14,381 nucleotides of DNA from Filomicrobium sp. (GTDB taxonomy: Bacteria; Pseudomonadota; Alphaproteobacteria; Rhizobiales; Hyphomicrobiaceae). The stretch spans positions 1 to 14,381 of the forward strand of contig JAJFHK010000197.1 of the NCBI GenBank assembly GCA_021775655.1. The letters are read 5' to 3'. Below, one piece after another: positions 7,453 to 14,381 of this stretch. The position numbers and the translations under genes are program-made. The notes below the pieces were generated by a model that was not told the origin of the DNA, did no database searches, and worked only from the letters and a program-made list of their open reading frames with translations. The first letter of the stretch is position 1; each line of letters starts with the position of its first letter.

Positions 7453-8067
7453 ATGCTGCTCCTCATCGATAATTACGACAGCTTTACTTACAATCTCGTC
7501 CACTACATCGGCGAGCTGGGTGCAGAGTGCGTTGTCCATCGCAACGACCAGATCACCACTGCCGAAGCCCTCAAGCTGAAGCCAAAAGCGATCGTAATAT
7601 CGCCAGGCCCTTGCACCCCCAACGAAGCCGGCATCTGCCTCGATCTTATCCGGGACGTCGATGGGCGCATTCCAATCCTCGGCGTCTGTCTGGGGCACCA
7701 GTCAATAGGCCAAGCCTACGGCGGCAAGGTGATCCGCGCACCCGTCCCCATGCACGGGAAACTTTCAACCGTGCATCACAAGGGCAAAGGCGTCTTCGCC
7801 GGACTGCCGGAATCGTTCGAAGTGACGCGCTATCACTCGCTAATCGTGGAGTGCAAAAGTCTTCCAAAATGCCTCGAAGTCACGGCAGAAACCGACGACA
7901 AAATCATCATGGGACTGCAGCACAGGGAGCATGCGGTCCACGGGGTCCAGTTCCACCCAGAAAGCATCGCCTCCGAACACGGTCACGACGTACTGGAAAA
8001 TTTCCTGAAACTAAGCGGCTTCAAAAGCCTCAAGAAGAAACCGCAATCGACAACCAAGGCAGCGTAG
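7453..8067 (+). CDS. trpG: Anthranilate synthase component II (glutamine amidotransferase)
   Basis: TrpG hydrolyses glutamine and passes ammonia to TrpE to make anthranilate. The 204-residue product is a class I glutamine amidotransferase with the standard motifs: [14 protein letters not shown] (2-15), [12 protein letters not shown] (49-60), the nucleophile C79 in GVCLGHQ (77-83), HGK (101-103), typical of the anthranilate-synthase/PabA branch, and the catalytic H168 and E170 in VQFHPES (165-171). The start at 7453 is supported by a weak purine stretch (ACGGAAA) upstream. A lysine-rich tail of about 15 residues follows the domain. trpD begins 19 bases after its stop. In many bacteria this protein also serves PabB in folate synthesis; with no pabA visible here that remains possible. 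The TrpG name rests mainly on the trpD-trpC context. Confidence 0.95.
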   Translation: MLLLIDNYDSFTYNLVHYIGELGAECVVHRNDQITTAEALKLKPKAIVISPGPCTPNEAGICLDLIRDVDGRIPILGVCLGHQSIGQAYGGKVIRAPVPMHGKLSTVHHKGKGVFAGLPESFEVTRYHSLIVECKSLPKCLEVTAETDDKIIMGLQHREHAVHGVQFHPESIASEHGHDVLENFLKLSGFKSLKKKPQSTTKAA

Positions 8068-8086
8068 CCCGCAGCGCGAAAAACAC

Positions 8087-9109
8087 ATGACTAGCGAAGC
8101 TGAAATCAAATCGATCCTCGAGCGCACTGCCAGCGGCGAAACTTTTGACGAGGACACGATTGCCGCCGCACTCGACGCGCTGATGAGCGAGACCGCAACC
8201 GACATCCAGAGGGCGGCTTTCTTGATGGCGCTGCGTGTTCGCGGCGAAACGCTGACCGAACTTGCAGGTGCCGCACGCCTGTTGCGCCAGCGCATGCTAT
8301 CCGTCAATGTCCCCGCAGGTGCCGTCGATATCGTCGGAACCGGCGGCGATAGCCATGGGACCTATAACGTTTCGACGTGCGCGGCCATCGTTGCAGCAGG
8401 CGCCGGATTGACTGTCGCCAAGCACGGCAACCGCTCCGTCTCTTCCAAGTCGGGCGCCTCCGATGTTCTGCAAGCGCTGGGCGTCAAAATAGATCTGTCA
8501 CCCGACGAAGTATCCGCCGTCATAGCCAGTGCGGGCATCGCGTTCATGTGGGCTCCGATGCACCACCCGGCAATGAAGATCTGGGCTCCAGCAAGAGGCG
8601 CGATTCAGATCCGCACCCTCTTCAACTTGCTCGGCCCGATTGCCAATCCAGGCCGCGTCACACGCCAGGTGGTTGGCGTATTCGATGCCCAATGGGTCGA
8701 GCCCATCGCCGATGCGCTTGTCAATCTCGGAGCCGAGCACGTCTGGGTTGTTCACGGCTCAGACGGGATGGATGAGCTGACCACAACCGGCCCAACCATG
8801 ATCGCCGAAGTACAGGACGGGGCGGTTTCCGTATTCGAAGTCACACCCCAACAAGCCGGCCTGCCCATCGCCAATCTCGACGATCTCAAGGGCGGCGATG
8901 CAAGCGTCAACGCACAAGCCATTCGCGATCTCCTCGACGGAAAGAAGAGCGCCTATCGCGACATCGTATGCTTGAATGCTGGCGCAGCGCTCGTCGTCGG
9001 TGAACGCGCCGCCAACATTGCCGACGGTGTCAAACTTGCCGCCGCGGCAATCGACAATGGCCGCGCCAAGGCAGCGCTCGAAAAACTCGTTGCAGCGTCC
9101 AACGCCTGA
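8087..9109 (+). CDS. trpD: Anthranilate phosphoribosyltransferase
   Basis: TrpD transfers the phosphoribosyl group of PRPP to anthranilate, the second step of tryptophan synthesis. The 340-residue length is typical. Visible motifs are the PRPP-binding [17 protein letters not shown] (81-97), [22 protein letters not shown] (111-132), and the anthranilate-binding region with [12 protein letters not shown] (153-164) and [14 protein letters not shown] (about 177-190). A second metal/PRPP segment, [15 protein letters not shown], is near 224-238. The FMWAPM variant replaces the more familiar FLFAP sequence but keeps the HHPAMK histidines. ATG 8087 follows trpG by 19 bases and the ribosome site is poor, so coupling to trpG translation is likely. 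trpC follows after 74 bases. Identity is secure. Confidence 0.96.
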   Translation: MTSEAEIKSILERTASGETFDEDTIAAALDALMSETATDIQRAAFLMALRVRGETLTELAGAARLLRQRMLSVNVPAGAVDIVGTGGDSHGTYNVSTCAAIVAAGAGLTVAKHGNRSVSSKSGASDVLQALGVKIDLSPDEVSAVIASAGIAFMWAPMHHPAMKIWAPARGAIQIRTLFNLLGPIANPGRVTRQVVGVFDAQWVEPIADALVNLGAEHVWVVHGSDGMDELTTTGPTMIAEVQDGAVSVFEVTPQQAGLPIANLDDLKGGDASVNAQAIRDLLDGKKSAYRDIVCLNAGAALVVGERAANIADGVKLAAAAIDNGRAKAALEKLVAASNA

Positions 9110-9183
9110 TAACGGCGCACAACGGATATCTTGATCGCGACCGCCCCTACCGCTTTGCCGCCAATTCGGCTTATATCAAACCC

Positions 9184-9984
9184 ATGTCAGACATCCTCGA
9201 CAAGATCACAGCCTATAAACTGGAAGAGATTACCGCGGCGAAGGCCCGTGAACCGCTCCAGACACTCGCCGAATATGCCCGCAGTGCGCCGCGCGTGCGG
9301 CCATTTCTCGATGCGCTTAAGGAGAAGCATGCTGCCGGCAATCCGGCCCTGATCGCCGAAATAAAGAAGGCCAGCCCATCCAAGGGCGTAATCCGCCCGG
9401 ACTTCGATCCGCCGGCCCTCGCAGCAGCCTACGAAAAAGGCGGAGCTGCATGCCTCTCGGTGTTGACGGACACGCCTTCGTTTCAAGGCGCCCCGGAGTT
9501 CCTGAAAGCCGCCCGCGCTGCTTGTTCGCTTCCCGCCTTGCGAAAAGATTTCATGCTCGACACCTATCAGGTTGTCGAAGCACGCGCCTGGGGTGCTGAC
9601 TGCATCCTCGTCATCATGGCGCAGGTCGACGATGCCACTGCGGCTGATCTCGTCAGCGCCGCTCGCGATTGGGGCATGGACGCGCTCGTCGAAGTCCACG
9701 GCGCAGCCGAACTCGAACGCGCCTTAAAACTCGATAGCCAACTCATCGGAATCAACAACCGCGACCTGCGCACTTTCGAAGTGCATCTCGAAACAACAGA
9801 GCGACTTGCGGCATCCGTTCCCGCCGATCGCATCCTCGTTTCCGAAAGCGGCATCTTCACAAACGCCGACGTCGCAAGGCTTCAAGAGAGCAAGGTCAAT
9901 ACTTTCCTTGTCGGCGAAAGCCTGATGCGCCAGAACGATGTCACCGCAGCGACAATAACGCTGCTGACCGGAGCTGCCGCATGA
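9184..9984 (+). CDS. trpC: Indole-3-glycerol phosphate synthase
   Basis: This enzyme closes the indole ring, turning carboxyphenylaminodeoxyribulose phosphate into indole-3-glycerol phosphate. The 266-residue product is monofunctional (no fused TrpF) and of standard length. Catalytic elements of the barrel are in place: [11 protein letters not shown] (58-68) with E59 and K61, LRKDF with K121, E170 (ALVEVH), GINNRDL (189-195) with N191, and VSESGIF (219-225) followed by LVGESLM (242-248). The ATG at 9184 starts the usual MSDILDKI sequence. No Shine-Dalgarno sequence precedes it; instead TATATC lies 6 bases upstream. The final codons overlap moaC by four bases (ATGA at 9981-9984). It is in the same orientation as trpG-trpD and likely in one operon with them. 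Confidence 0.97.
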   Translation: MSDILDKITAYKLEEITAAKAREPLQTLAEYARSAPRVRPFLDALKEKHAAGNPALIAEIKKASPSKGVIRPDFDPPALAAAYEKGGAACLSVLTDTPSFQGAPEFLKAARAACSLPALRKDFMLDTYQVVEARAWGADCILVIMAQVDDATAADLVSAARDWGMDALVEVHGAAELERALKLDSQLIGINNRDLRTFEVHLETTERLAASVPADRILVSESGIFTNADVARLQESKVNTFLVGESLMRQNDVTAATITLLTGAAA

Positions 9985-10463
9985 GCGAACTGACCCACCT
10001 CAACGAACGCGGCGAAGCCCGCATGGTTGACGTCTCTGAAAAGGACGTCACCTCGCGAACCGCTATCGCCGAAGGCTTCGTCTCGATGGCACCTGAAACC
10101 CTTTCTCTGATCGAAAAGGGTGAAGCCAAAAAAGGTGACGTTCTCGCGACCGCGCGTATTGCCGGCATCATGGCCGCCAAGCGCACACACGATCTGATCC
10201 CGCTCTGCCACCCTCTCCCAATCACCAAGGCCACAGTCGATTTCGAGGTTTCGAAAAATCCCGTCGGCATCCATGTAATCGGCGAAGTCAAAGTCACCGG
10301 AAAGACGGGAGTAGAAATGGAGGCCCTGACCGCCGTCTCAATTGCCTGCCTGACGATCTATGACATGCTCAAAGCCGCCGACAAGGCGATGCGATTTGAC
10401 GGAATCCGGCTCGTTGAAAAAACGGGCGGTCGCTCCGGCAACTACCGTGCCGACAAACAGTGA
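9981..10463 (+). CDS. moaC: Cyclic pyranopterin monophosphate synthase (molybdenum cofactor synthesis)
   Basis: MoaC acts after the radical-SAM enzyme MoaA in the first stage of molybdopterin synthesis, giving cyclic pyranopterin monophosphate. The 160-residue protein matches the family over its full length: [14 protein letters not shown] (15-28), [21 protein letters not shown] (58-78), which carries the substrate-binding Lys and His residues, [11 protein letters not shown] (110-120), YDMLKA with catalytic D128 and K131, and the closing VEKTGGRSG (145-153). Its start codon overlaps the trpC stop (ATGA) and its stop overlaps the GTG start of moeA, so translation of all three genes is probably coupled. 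moaA, moaB, moaD and moaE are absent from the window. Confidence 0.97.
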   Translation: MSELTHLNERGEARMVDVSEKDVTSRTAIAEGFVSMAPETLSLIEKGEAKKGDVLATARIAGIMAAKRTHDLIPLCHPLPITKATVDFEVSKNPVGIHVIGEVKVTGKTGVEMEALTAVSIACLTIYDMLKAADKAMRFDGIRLVEKTGGRSGNYRADKQ

Positions 10464-11698
10464 CGATAGCAGCAGCAATGCCCAAACCAGCCCTCAGTGT
10501 TGACGAAGCCCTGGCACGCATAATCGCTGGCACAAGCCCAACGGCCTCCGAATACATAAAACTCCTCGAAGCTACGGGGCGAACCCTTTCCGAGCCGCTG
10601 AAAGCGAAACTCACCCAACCTCCCTTTCACGCTTCCGCTATGGACGGTTACGCCGTGCGCGCCACCGACGTGTCGAAACTCCCCGCACGCCTGAAGCTTA
10701 TTGGCGAAGCCGCCGCGGGCCATCCCTACACCGGTTCTCCAATCGCGCCCGGCGAAACAGTACGAATTTTTACCGGTGCCCCACTTCCCGACGGTGCGGA
10801 TGCGGTTGTTATCCAGGAGAACAGCGAACGTGACGTCCAAGGTTTGGTCAACGTCATCGCAGGCAAGCCCGATCCCGGTCATGTTCGTCCCGCCGGCGGC
10901 GACTTCATCAAAGGCGCAACTGGCATCGAAGCCGGCACCCGGCTCAAGCCACGCCACATCGCCCTCGCAGCCGCCATGGGCCATGACACACTGCCGGTTC
11001 ACCGCAAGCCGGTCGTCGCTATCGTCGCCACCGGAGATGAACTTGTAGCACCTGGCACGTTGCCGGGTGCTGGACAGATCGTTGCTTCGAACGGATATGC
11101 AATTGCCGCGATGGTCGAAAAAGCCGGAGGGCAAGCACGCCTTCTCGGCATTGCGCGGGACACGCTTTCAAGCCTGGAATCACGTCTTGAAGACGCCAAA
11201 AACGCAGACATCCTCATAACAATCGGCGGCGCTTCCGTTGGCGATCATGATCTCGTTTCGAAGGCACTGGAGGCAGCAGGGTTCAAACTCGATTTTTGGA
11301 AGATTGCCATGCGGCCCGGCAAGCCGCTGATGTTTGCTCAAAAAACAGGGCAACGCGCTGTCGGAGTACCAGGCAATCCGGTGTCATCCATTATCTGTAC
11401 CGCCATATTCGTTCTGCCGCTGGTCAGGGCACTCTCAGGAGATTCAAGTCGCAACCCCGCGGAGCTCATCGAAGCAAGTCTTACTGCGCCGCTCGAGAAG
11501 AACGGTCCCCGCCAACACTTCATGCGCGCAAGCCTGACTACCGCGACTGACGGAACCGCCGTAGTCAAGCCAGCCGCAAGCCAGGACAGCGCGCTTCTCA
11601 CAGTACTCAGTGAATCCAACGCATTGATCGTCCGACCTCCACACGCACCACCACTCGCAAAGGGCGATAAAGTCACAGTCCGGACGATTGATTTTTAA
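10460..11698 (+). CDS. moeA: Molybdopterin molybdotransferase
   Basis: MoeA inserts molybdate into adenylylated molybdopterin, the last step of basic molybdenum-cofactor synthesis. The 412-residue product carries the family signatures: [13 protein letters not shown] (56-68), [16 protein letters not shown] (102-117), [10 protein letters not shown] (187-196), [11 protein letters not shown] (254-264), MRPGKPLMF (284-292) and GVPGNPVSS (302-310), then the C-terminal beta domain. The GTG at 10460 overlaps the moaC stop as GTGA. An ATG six codons later (10478) is an alternative start; neither has a good ribosome site, and the overlap favours GTG through coupling. The gene ends 184 bases before lexA, and that gap carries the lexA control sites. 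Function is secure; the start is moderately certain. Confidence 0.96.
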   Translation: MTIAAAMPKPALSVDEALARIIAGTSPTASEYIKLLEATGRTLSEPLKAKLTQPPFHASAMDGYAVRATDVSKLPARLKLIGEAAAGHPYTGSPIAPGETVRIFTGAPLPDGADAVVIQENSERDVQGLVNVIAGKPDPGHVRPAGGDFIKGATGIEAGTRLKPRHIALAAAMGHDTLPVHRKPVVAIVATGDELVAPGTLPGAGQIVASNGYAIAAMVEKAGGQARLLGIARDTLSSLESRLEDAKNADILITIGGASVGDHDLVSKALEAAGFKLDFWKIAMRPGKPLMFAQKTGQRAVGVPGNPVSSIICTAIFVLPLVRALSGDSSRNPAELIEASLTAPLEKNGPRQHFMRASLTTATDGTAVVKPAASQDSALLTVLSESNALIVRPPHAPPLAKGDKVTVRTIDF

Positions 11699-11713
11699 CA
11701 GGGTTGCACAGGC

Positions 11714-11742
11714 TTGCAGAACGCAGCACGAACAGGTATGGT
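11714..11742 (+). promoter_or_regulatory. Candidate lexA promoter with SOS box in its spacer
   Basis: TTGCAG (11714-11719) and TATGGT (11737-11742) are exactly 17 bases apart, with 3-4 of 6 consensus matches each. The perfect SOS box (11719-11733) lies almost entirely in the spacer, so LexA binding would exclude RNA polymerase. Transcription would start near 11749, leaving a leader of about 130 bases. The hexamers are imperfect; the promoter is an inference strengthened by its geometry with the operator. Confidence 0.45.
11719..11733 (+). promoter_or_regulatory. LexA operator (SOS box), perfect GAAC-N7-GAAC direct repeat
   Basis: GAAC, seven bases (GCAGCAC), GAAC. This is the complement of GTTC-N7-GTTC, the known LexA-binding direct repeat of alphaproteobacteria. 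It lies 150 bases before the lexA start, the expected place for autorepression, and the only downstream gene in that direction is lexA. Confidence 0.85.
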
Positions 11743-11744
11743 AC

Positions 11745-11759
11745 GTTCATGGTTTGTAC
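11745..11759 (+). promoter_or_regulatory. Second, imperfect LexA operator (GTTC-N7-GTAC)
   Basis: GTTC, seven bases (ATGGTTT), GTAC. It differs from the alphaproteobacterial SOS box at one base of the second half-site. It lies 11 bases after the perfect box and in the opposite written orientation, and it would cover the predicted transcription start. It is plausible as a weaker second site. Confidence 0.55.
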
Positions 11760-11882
11760 GAATGAATGATGCTGTCGTGAGAACTCATAGTTCCAGCCAC
11801 CACGACTGCGATGCCAGAACGTGGCGCCTTGGCAGACTGCATTATTCGACTCTGAAGAAGCCTTAAGGAGCACGACACCGCC

Positions 11883-12590
11883 ATGCTGACACAAAAGCAG
11901 AAGGATTTACTGCTCTTCATCCACGAACGGCTACAACAAGCAGGCGTTCCGCCTTCATTCGACGAGATGAAGGATGCGCTCGATCTAAAATCAAAGTCCG
12001 GCATTCACCGCCTCATCACGGCGCTTGTTGAACGCGGATTTATTCGTCGATTGCCCCACCGAGCCCGCGCAATCGAAGTCATCAAACTTCCCGAAGGCAT
12101 GGAGACTGACCCACCGCGCAACTCGGAGGCCGGTGGCCTGCAAAGTATCGAAGGCCGCATGAGTGCTATGCGGACCCCAACTCCGCCGCCTCCATTCGTT
12201 GCATCGCAATCGGTCTCGATTCCCGTCATGGGCCGTATTGCAGCCGGCACACCTATCAGCGCCATCCAAGATCACACCCACGACATCGACTGCCCACCAG
12301 ACCTGATCAGTGGCGGCGAACATTTTGCACTCGAAGTGCGCGGCGATTCGATGATCGATGCGGGCATCCATGACGGCGACACGGTTATTATTCGACGCGC
12401 CGAAACCGCGCAGAATGGCGACATCGTCGTCGCACTTGTTGAGAAAGAAGAAGCGACGCTTAAGCGCCTTCGCAAGAAGGGGTCAGCAATAGCGCTCGAA
12501 GCCGCCAACCCCGCCTATGAGACGCGCATCTTCGGCCCGGAACAAGTCGACATTCAAGGACGACTTGTTGGACTGATCCGCCGATACTGA
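11883..12590 (+). CDS. lexA: SOS-response repressor and self-cleaving protease LexA
   Basis: LexA represses DNA-damage genes and cleaves itself when RecA forms filaments on single-stranded DNA. The 235-residue protein has an N-terminal winged helix-turn-helix (about 1-70; [16 protein letters not shown], then [30 protein letters not shown]), a flexible linker of about 35 residues including a PPPPP run (71-110), and a peptidase S24 domain. The cleavage site is A121-G122 (RIAAGTPI), the nucleophile is S156 in GDSM, and the general base is K194 in TLKRL. The long linker is usual in alphaproteobacterial LexA and makes it longer than the E. coli protein of 202 residues. TTAAGGAGCA precedes the ATG at 11883, a good ribosome site. 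Autoregulation is indicated by the upstream SOS boxes. It is convergent with comEC, 18 bases from its end. Confidence 0.97.
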   Translation: MLTQKQKDLLLFIHERLQQAGVPPSFDEMKDALDLKSKSGIHRLITALVERGFIRRLPHRARAIEVIKLPEGMETDPPRNSEAGGLQSIEGRMSAMRTPTPPPPFVASQSVSIPVMGRIAAGTPISAIQDHTHDIDCPPDLISGGEHFALEVRGDSMIDAGIHDGDTVIIRRAETAQNGDIVVALVEKEEATLKRLRKKGSAIALEAANPAYETRIFGPEQVDIQGRLVGLIRRY

Positions 12591-12597
12591 ATCTTCG

Positions 12598-12612
12598 GTG
12601 AAACCGTTTCAC
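12598..12612. terminator. Possible small hairpin between convergent lexA and comEC
   Basis: GTGAAA (12598-12603) and TTTCAC (12607-12612) form a 6-base-pair stem with a CCG loop, placed between the lexA stop and the last codons of comEC. The stem is AT-rich and only weak T-runs flank it, so it would be a poor intrinsic terminator. It is reported because of its location and perfect symmetry. Confidence 0.3.
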
Positions 12613-14381
12613 TTCTTGACTGAGTTCGACGACCATGGACGCTCGCCACGAGCATCGGCCACGGTTTCGATATTGATCCCGCCATCGTCATCGATTGTCA
12701 CAGAATGCGTACCCAAGCGCCGCAATGCATCTTGTGTGACGACAAGTCTAGGCCGCGAACAATAACCGCCGGATCTCACTTCTTGCCTCATGGCATGCGG
12801 CCCGGTTGTCCGGTTAGCCACAATCCGCATGTCATCGATCCCCCGTCCAAGCACAAGCATATCCGCCCGCCGGCAATCATCCCGTAGTGCTGACGGGTGC
12901 CGTGCAATTGCCAGGTTCAAATCCCTTACCGACCCGACACATCCGACTTTGTCGCAATCCAGAACGCCATCTATGCCAATTTCTTTTGCCTCCCTTCGGT
13001 CGCCATCCCGCGCCAGCCATTGACTCAGTTCATATTCTGAGTAGCGCGATGTTAGCCCGGCAAAATCCCCGAACTCATTGCGCATGATAATCAGTCGACC
13101 TTCATCACCCACCATGAGATCGGGAACTGATTTGAGCGGCGCCAACCCAACACCAAGCGCAATCACTACGACACCGAATAACCGCCAACGCGAACGGATC
13201 AAACACAGCACCAATCCGCCGGCTGTCATCAAGCCCAACGCAATAGTTGGGATCGCTGGTACGCGGCTAACTGCACCATCCAAACCCGCAACCCAGTTCG
13301 CGACAACGCCCATCGCTTCAAGCCCCGGCCCCATCACAGCCAAAGCAAATCCTTCCCCACCAAACGGCATCAACACAAGCGCGCCGAGTGCCGCCGGCAT
13401 CACCACCAGATTGCAGATTGGAACGGCGATCAGGTTTGCCAGCACTGCAAAATGCTGGGCTTGATGAAAGTGATAAATCCCCAATGGCGCAACCGCGGCA
13501 CTCGCAACCATTGTAGAGCCTACGATTGCACCAAAGAAACCAATCCCTCGCCACCACCAAGATTGCGGACCAAGAAGTAAGGGCTCCGCACGCAGCGCGA
13601 CCGCTTCGTAAGTAGCAACCAGCCCCACCACTGCGGCAAACGACATCTGGAATCCGGGGTCCACAACACTCTCGGGAAACAACAGCAAGATGAGCAGTGC
13701 CGATAAAGCAACGTTGCGCAATGCAATGGCAGGCCTGTCGGCCAGGATGGAAAGAAACATCACCGCAATCATTAAAAACGACCGCACCGTTGCATACGAT
13801 CCGCCCGAAATTAACAAATATCCGAATGAGCCGAGTATCGCCCCGACCGCGGCCCATTTCTTGATCGGATAGTTTAGCGCTATCGAAGGAACGGCCGCCA
13901 ATAAAAAACGCAGGGCGAAAAACACCGCCCCACCCATGATCGCCATATGCAGCCCGGAGATAGAGAGAATGTGAAATAGACCGGACGATCGGTAGGAGTT
14001 GTTGGTCTCCTCCTCAATTCCGCTCCGGTCACCGGTGATGAGCGCATTCGCGATCGCTCCGGTCTGTCCTGGTAGGGCTGCCTTTACTCGATCACCAATG
14101 CCCTTGCGCACTCTCGCAATCGCGTGCGTTGCCGAAACAGCAAATCCGATTTCTGCAGAGTGCCCTTCTGGCAATTCCTCTTTCACTGGAGGCACGGTCG
14201 CATACCCAACTGCGCCAATTCCACGGAAGAAAGCGTAACGAGCAAAGTCGTAGCCACCGGGCACAGAAGCACGCGGCGGCGGCGACAGCTTGGCGGTCAA
14301 TGAAATGGCGTCGCCCGGAAGCAATCCTACGACACTAGGTCTTACAGTCACTCGTATTCGGACCGGTAATTCGTCGGTTCT
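12609..14381 (-). CDS. comEC: ComEC/Rec2-type DNA-uptake channel protein, 5' end outside the window
   Basis: The frame stays open to the right edge, so 590 C-terminal residues are seen and the true start lies beyond; a GTG at 14349-14351 is internal. ComEC forms the inner-membrane channel for transformation DNA. Visible are part of the DUF4131 region (RIRVTVRP ... LLPGDAISLTAKLSPPP ... GGYDFARYAFFRGIGAVGY, about 8-61), and the Competence domain starting near ANALITGDRSGI (111-122) with GLFHILSISGLHMA (134-147), followed by many transmembrane helices to about residue 410. The C-terminal 170 residues sit where metallo-beta-lactamase-like domains occur in ComEC, but no HxHxDH motif is present, so that part is degenerate. 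Such shortened forms are common in alphaproteobacteria, where competence itself is often unproven. It is convergent with lexA. Family confidence is high; DNA uptake in this organism is not shown. Confidence 0.92.
   Translation of the reverse strand, partial: RTDELPVRIRVTVRPSVVGLLPGDAISLTAKLSPPPRASVPGGYDFARYAFFRGIGAVGYATVPPVKEELPEGHSAEIGFAVSATHAIARVRKGIGDRVKAALPGQTGAIANALITGDRSGIEEETNNSYRSSGLFHILSISGLHMAIMGGAVFFALRFLLAAVPSIALNYPIKKWAAVGAILGSFGYLLISGGSYATVRSFLMIAVMFLSILADRPAIALRNVALSALLILLLFPESVVDPGFQMSFAAVVGLVATYEAVALRAEPLLLGPQSWWWRGIGFFGAIVGSTMVASAAVAPLGIYHFHQAQHFAVLANLIAVPICNLVVMPAALGALVLMPFGGEGFALAVMGPGLEAMGVVANWVAGLDGAVSRVPAIPTIALGLMTAGGLVLCLIRSRWRLFGVVVIALGVGLAPLKSVPDLMVGDEGRLIIMRNEFGDFAGLTSRYSEYELSQWLARDGDRREAKEIGIDGVLDCDKVGCVGSVRDLNLAIARHPSALRDDCRRADMLVLGRGIDDMRIVANRTTGPHAMRQEVRSGGYCSRPRLVVTQDALRRLGTHSVTIDDDGGINIETVADARGERPWSSNSVKK

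Noticed and set aside
9187..9699. A 170-codon open frame antisense to trpC
   Set aside because: It covers the catalytic core of trpC on the opposite strand and its translation shows no family features.
10442..11134. A 230-codon open frame antisense to moeA
   Set aside because: It lies wholly over the well-supported moeA and moaC frames, has no recognisable domain, and is the expected shadow of GC-rich coding sequence.
11781..11793. GAAC-N5-GTTC palindrome upstream of lexA
   Set aside because: Alphaproteobacterial LexA binds GTTC-N7-GTTC direct repeats, and the Gram-positive palindrome has a 4-base spacer. This fits neither, so it is most likely chance.
1..14381. Mobile element, CRISPR array, tRNA, defence or toxin system
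   Set aside because: There are no transposase or integrase frames, no regular repeats, no tRNA-like fold and no atypical-composition block. Almost every base lies in, or close to, a conserved housekeeping gene.

Overview
The window is a gene-dense piece of an alphaproteobacterial chromosome. It is most likely from the Hyphomicrobiales (Rhizobiales), possibly near Hyphomicrobium, Filomicrobium or Rhodomicrobium; the genus is an inference. The clues are the gene order trpG-trpD-trpC-moaC-moeA-lexA-comEC, a direct-repeat GAAC-N7-GAAC SOS box before lexA (the alphaproteobacterial operator type), a long-linker LexA, moderately high GC, and the neighbours tpiA, secG and pyrG next to a PpiD/SurA-like chaperone gene.

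Layout. Positions 1-2221 are all minus strand: the 5' end of pyrG (CTP synthase, cut by the window edge), secG (Sec translocon), a small predicted secreted protein of unknown function, and tpiA. Divergent from tpiA, on the plus strand, are a membrane-anchored PpiD-like periplasmic chaperone gene (2465-4369) and trpE (4378-5970), 8 bases apart. A hairpin at 6008-6025 sits between trpE and a convergent gene (6054-6659, minus) for a cysteine-rich, signal-peptide-bearing protein with a peptidoglycan-binding-like C-terminus. Divergent from that, the plus strand carries a SixA-type phosphohistidine phosphatase gene, then trpG, trpD, trpC, moaC and moeA. trpC/moaC and moaC/moeA overlap by 4 bases. 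lexA follows with its own SOS-box-bearing promoter. The window ends in comEC/rec2 (minus, 5' end outside the window), convergent with lexA.

How the genes work together. trpE and trpG encode the two subunits of anthranilate synthase, and trpD and trpC carry out later steps of tryptophan synthesis; trpF, trpB and trpA are not here. moaC and moeA belong to molybdenum-cofactor synthesis and appear translationally coupled to trpC. lexA is the SOS repressor and the tandem sites before it indicate autorepression. secG and ppiD serve protein export and folding at the inner membrane.

No gap between genes exceeds 300 bases; the largest is 2222-2464, the tpiA/ppiD divergent promoter region. I found no tRNA, rRNA, CRISPR array, insertion sequence, prophage or toxin/defence module. 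This is a conserved housekeeping region, and I see no convincing undescribed system. The items most worth a second look are the two secreted proteins of unknown function and the regulatory layout around lexA.
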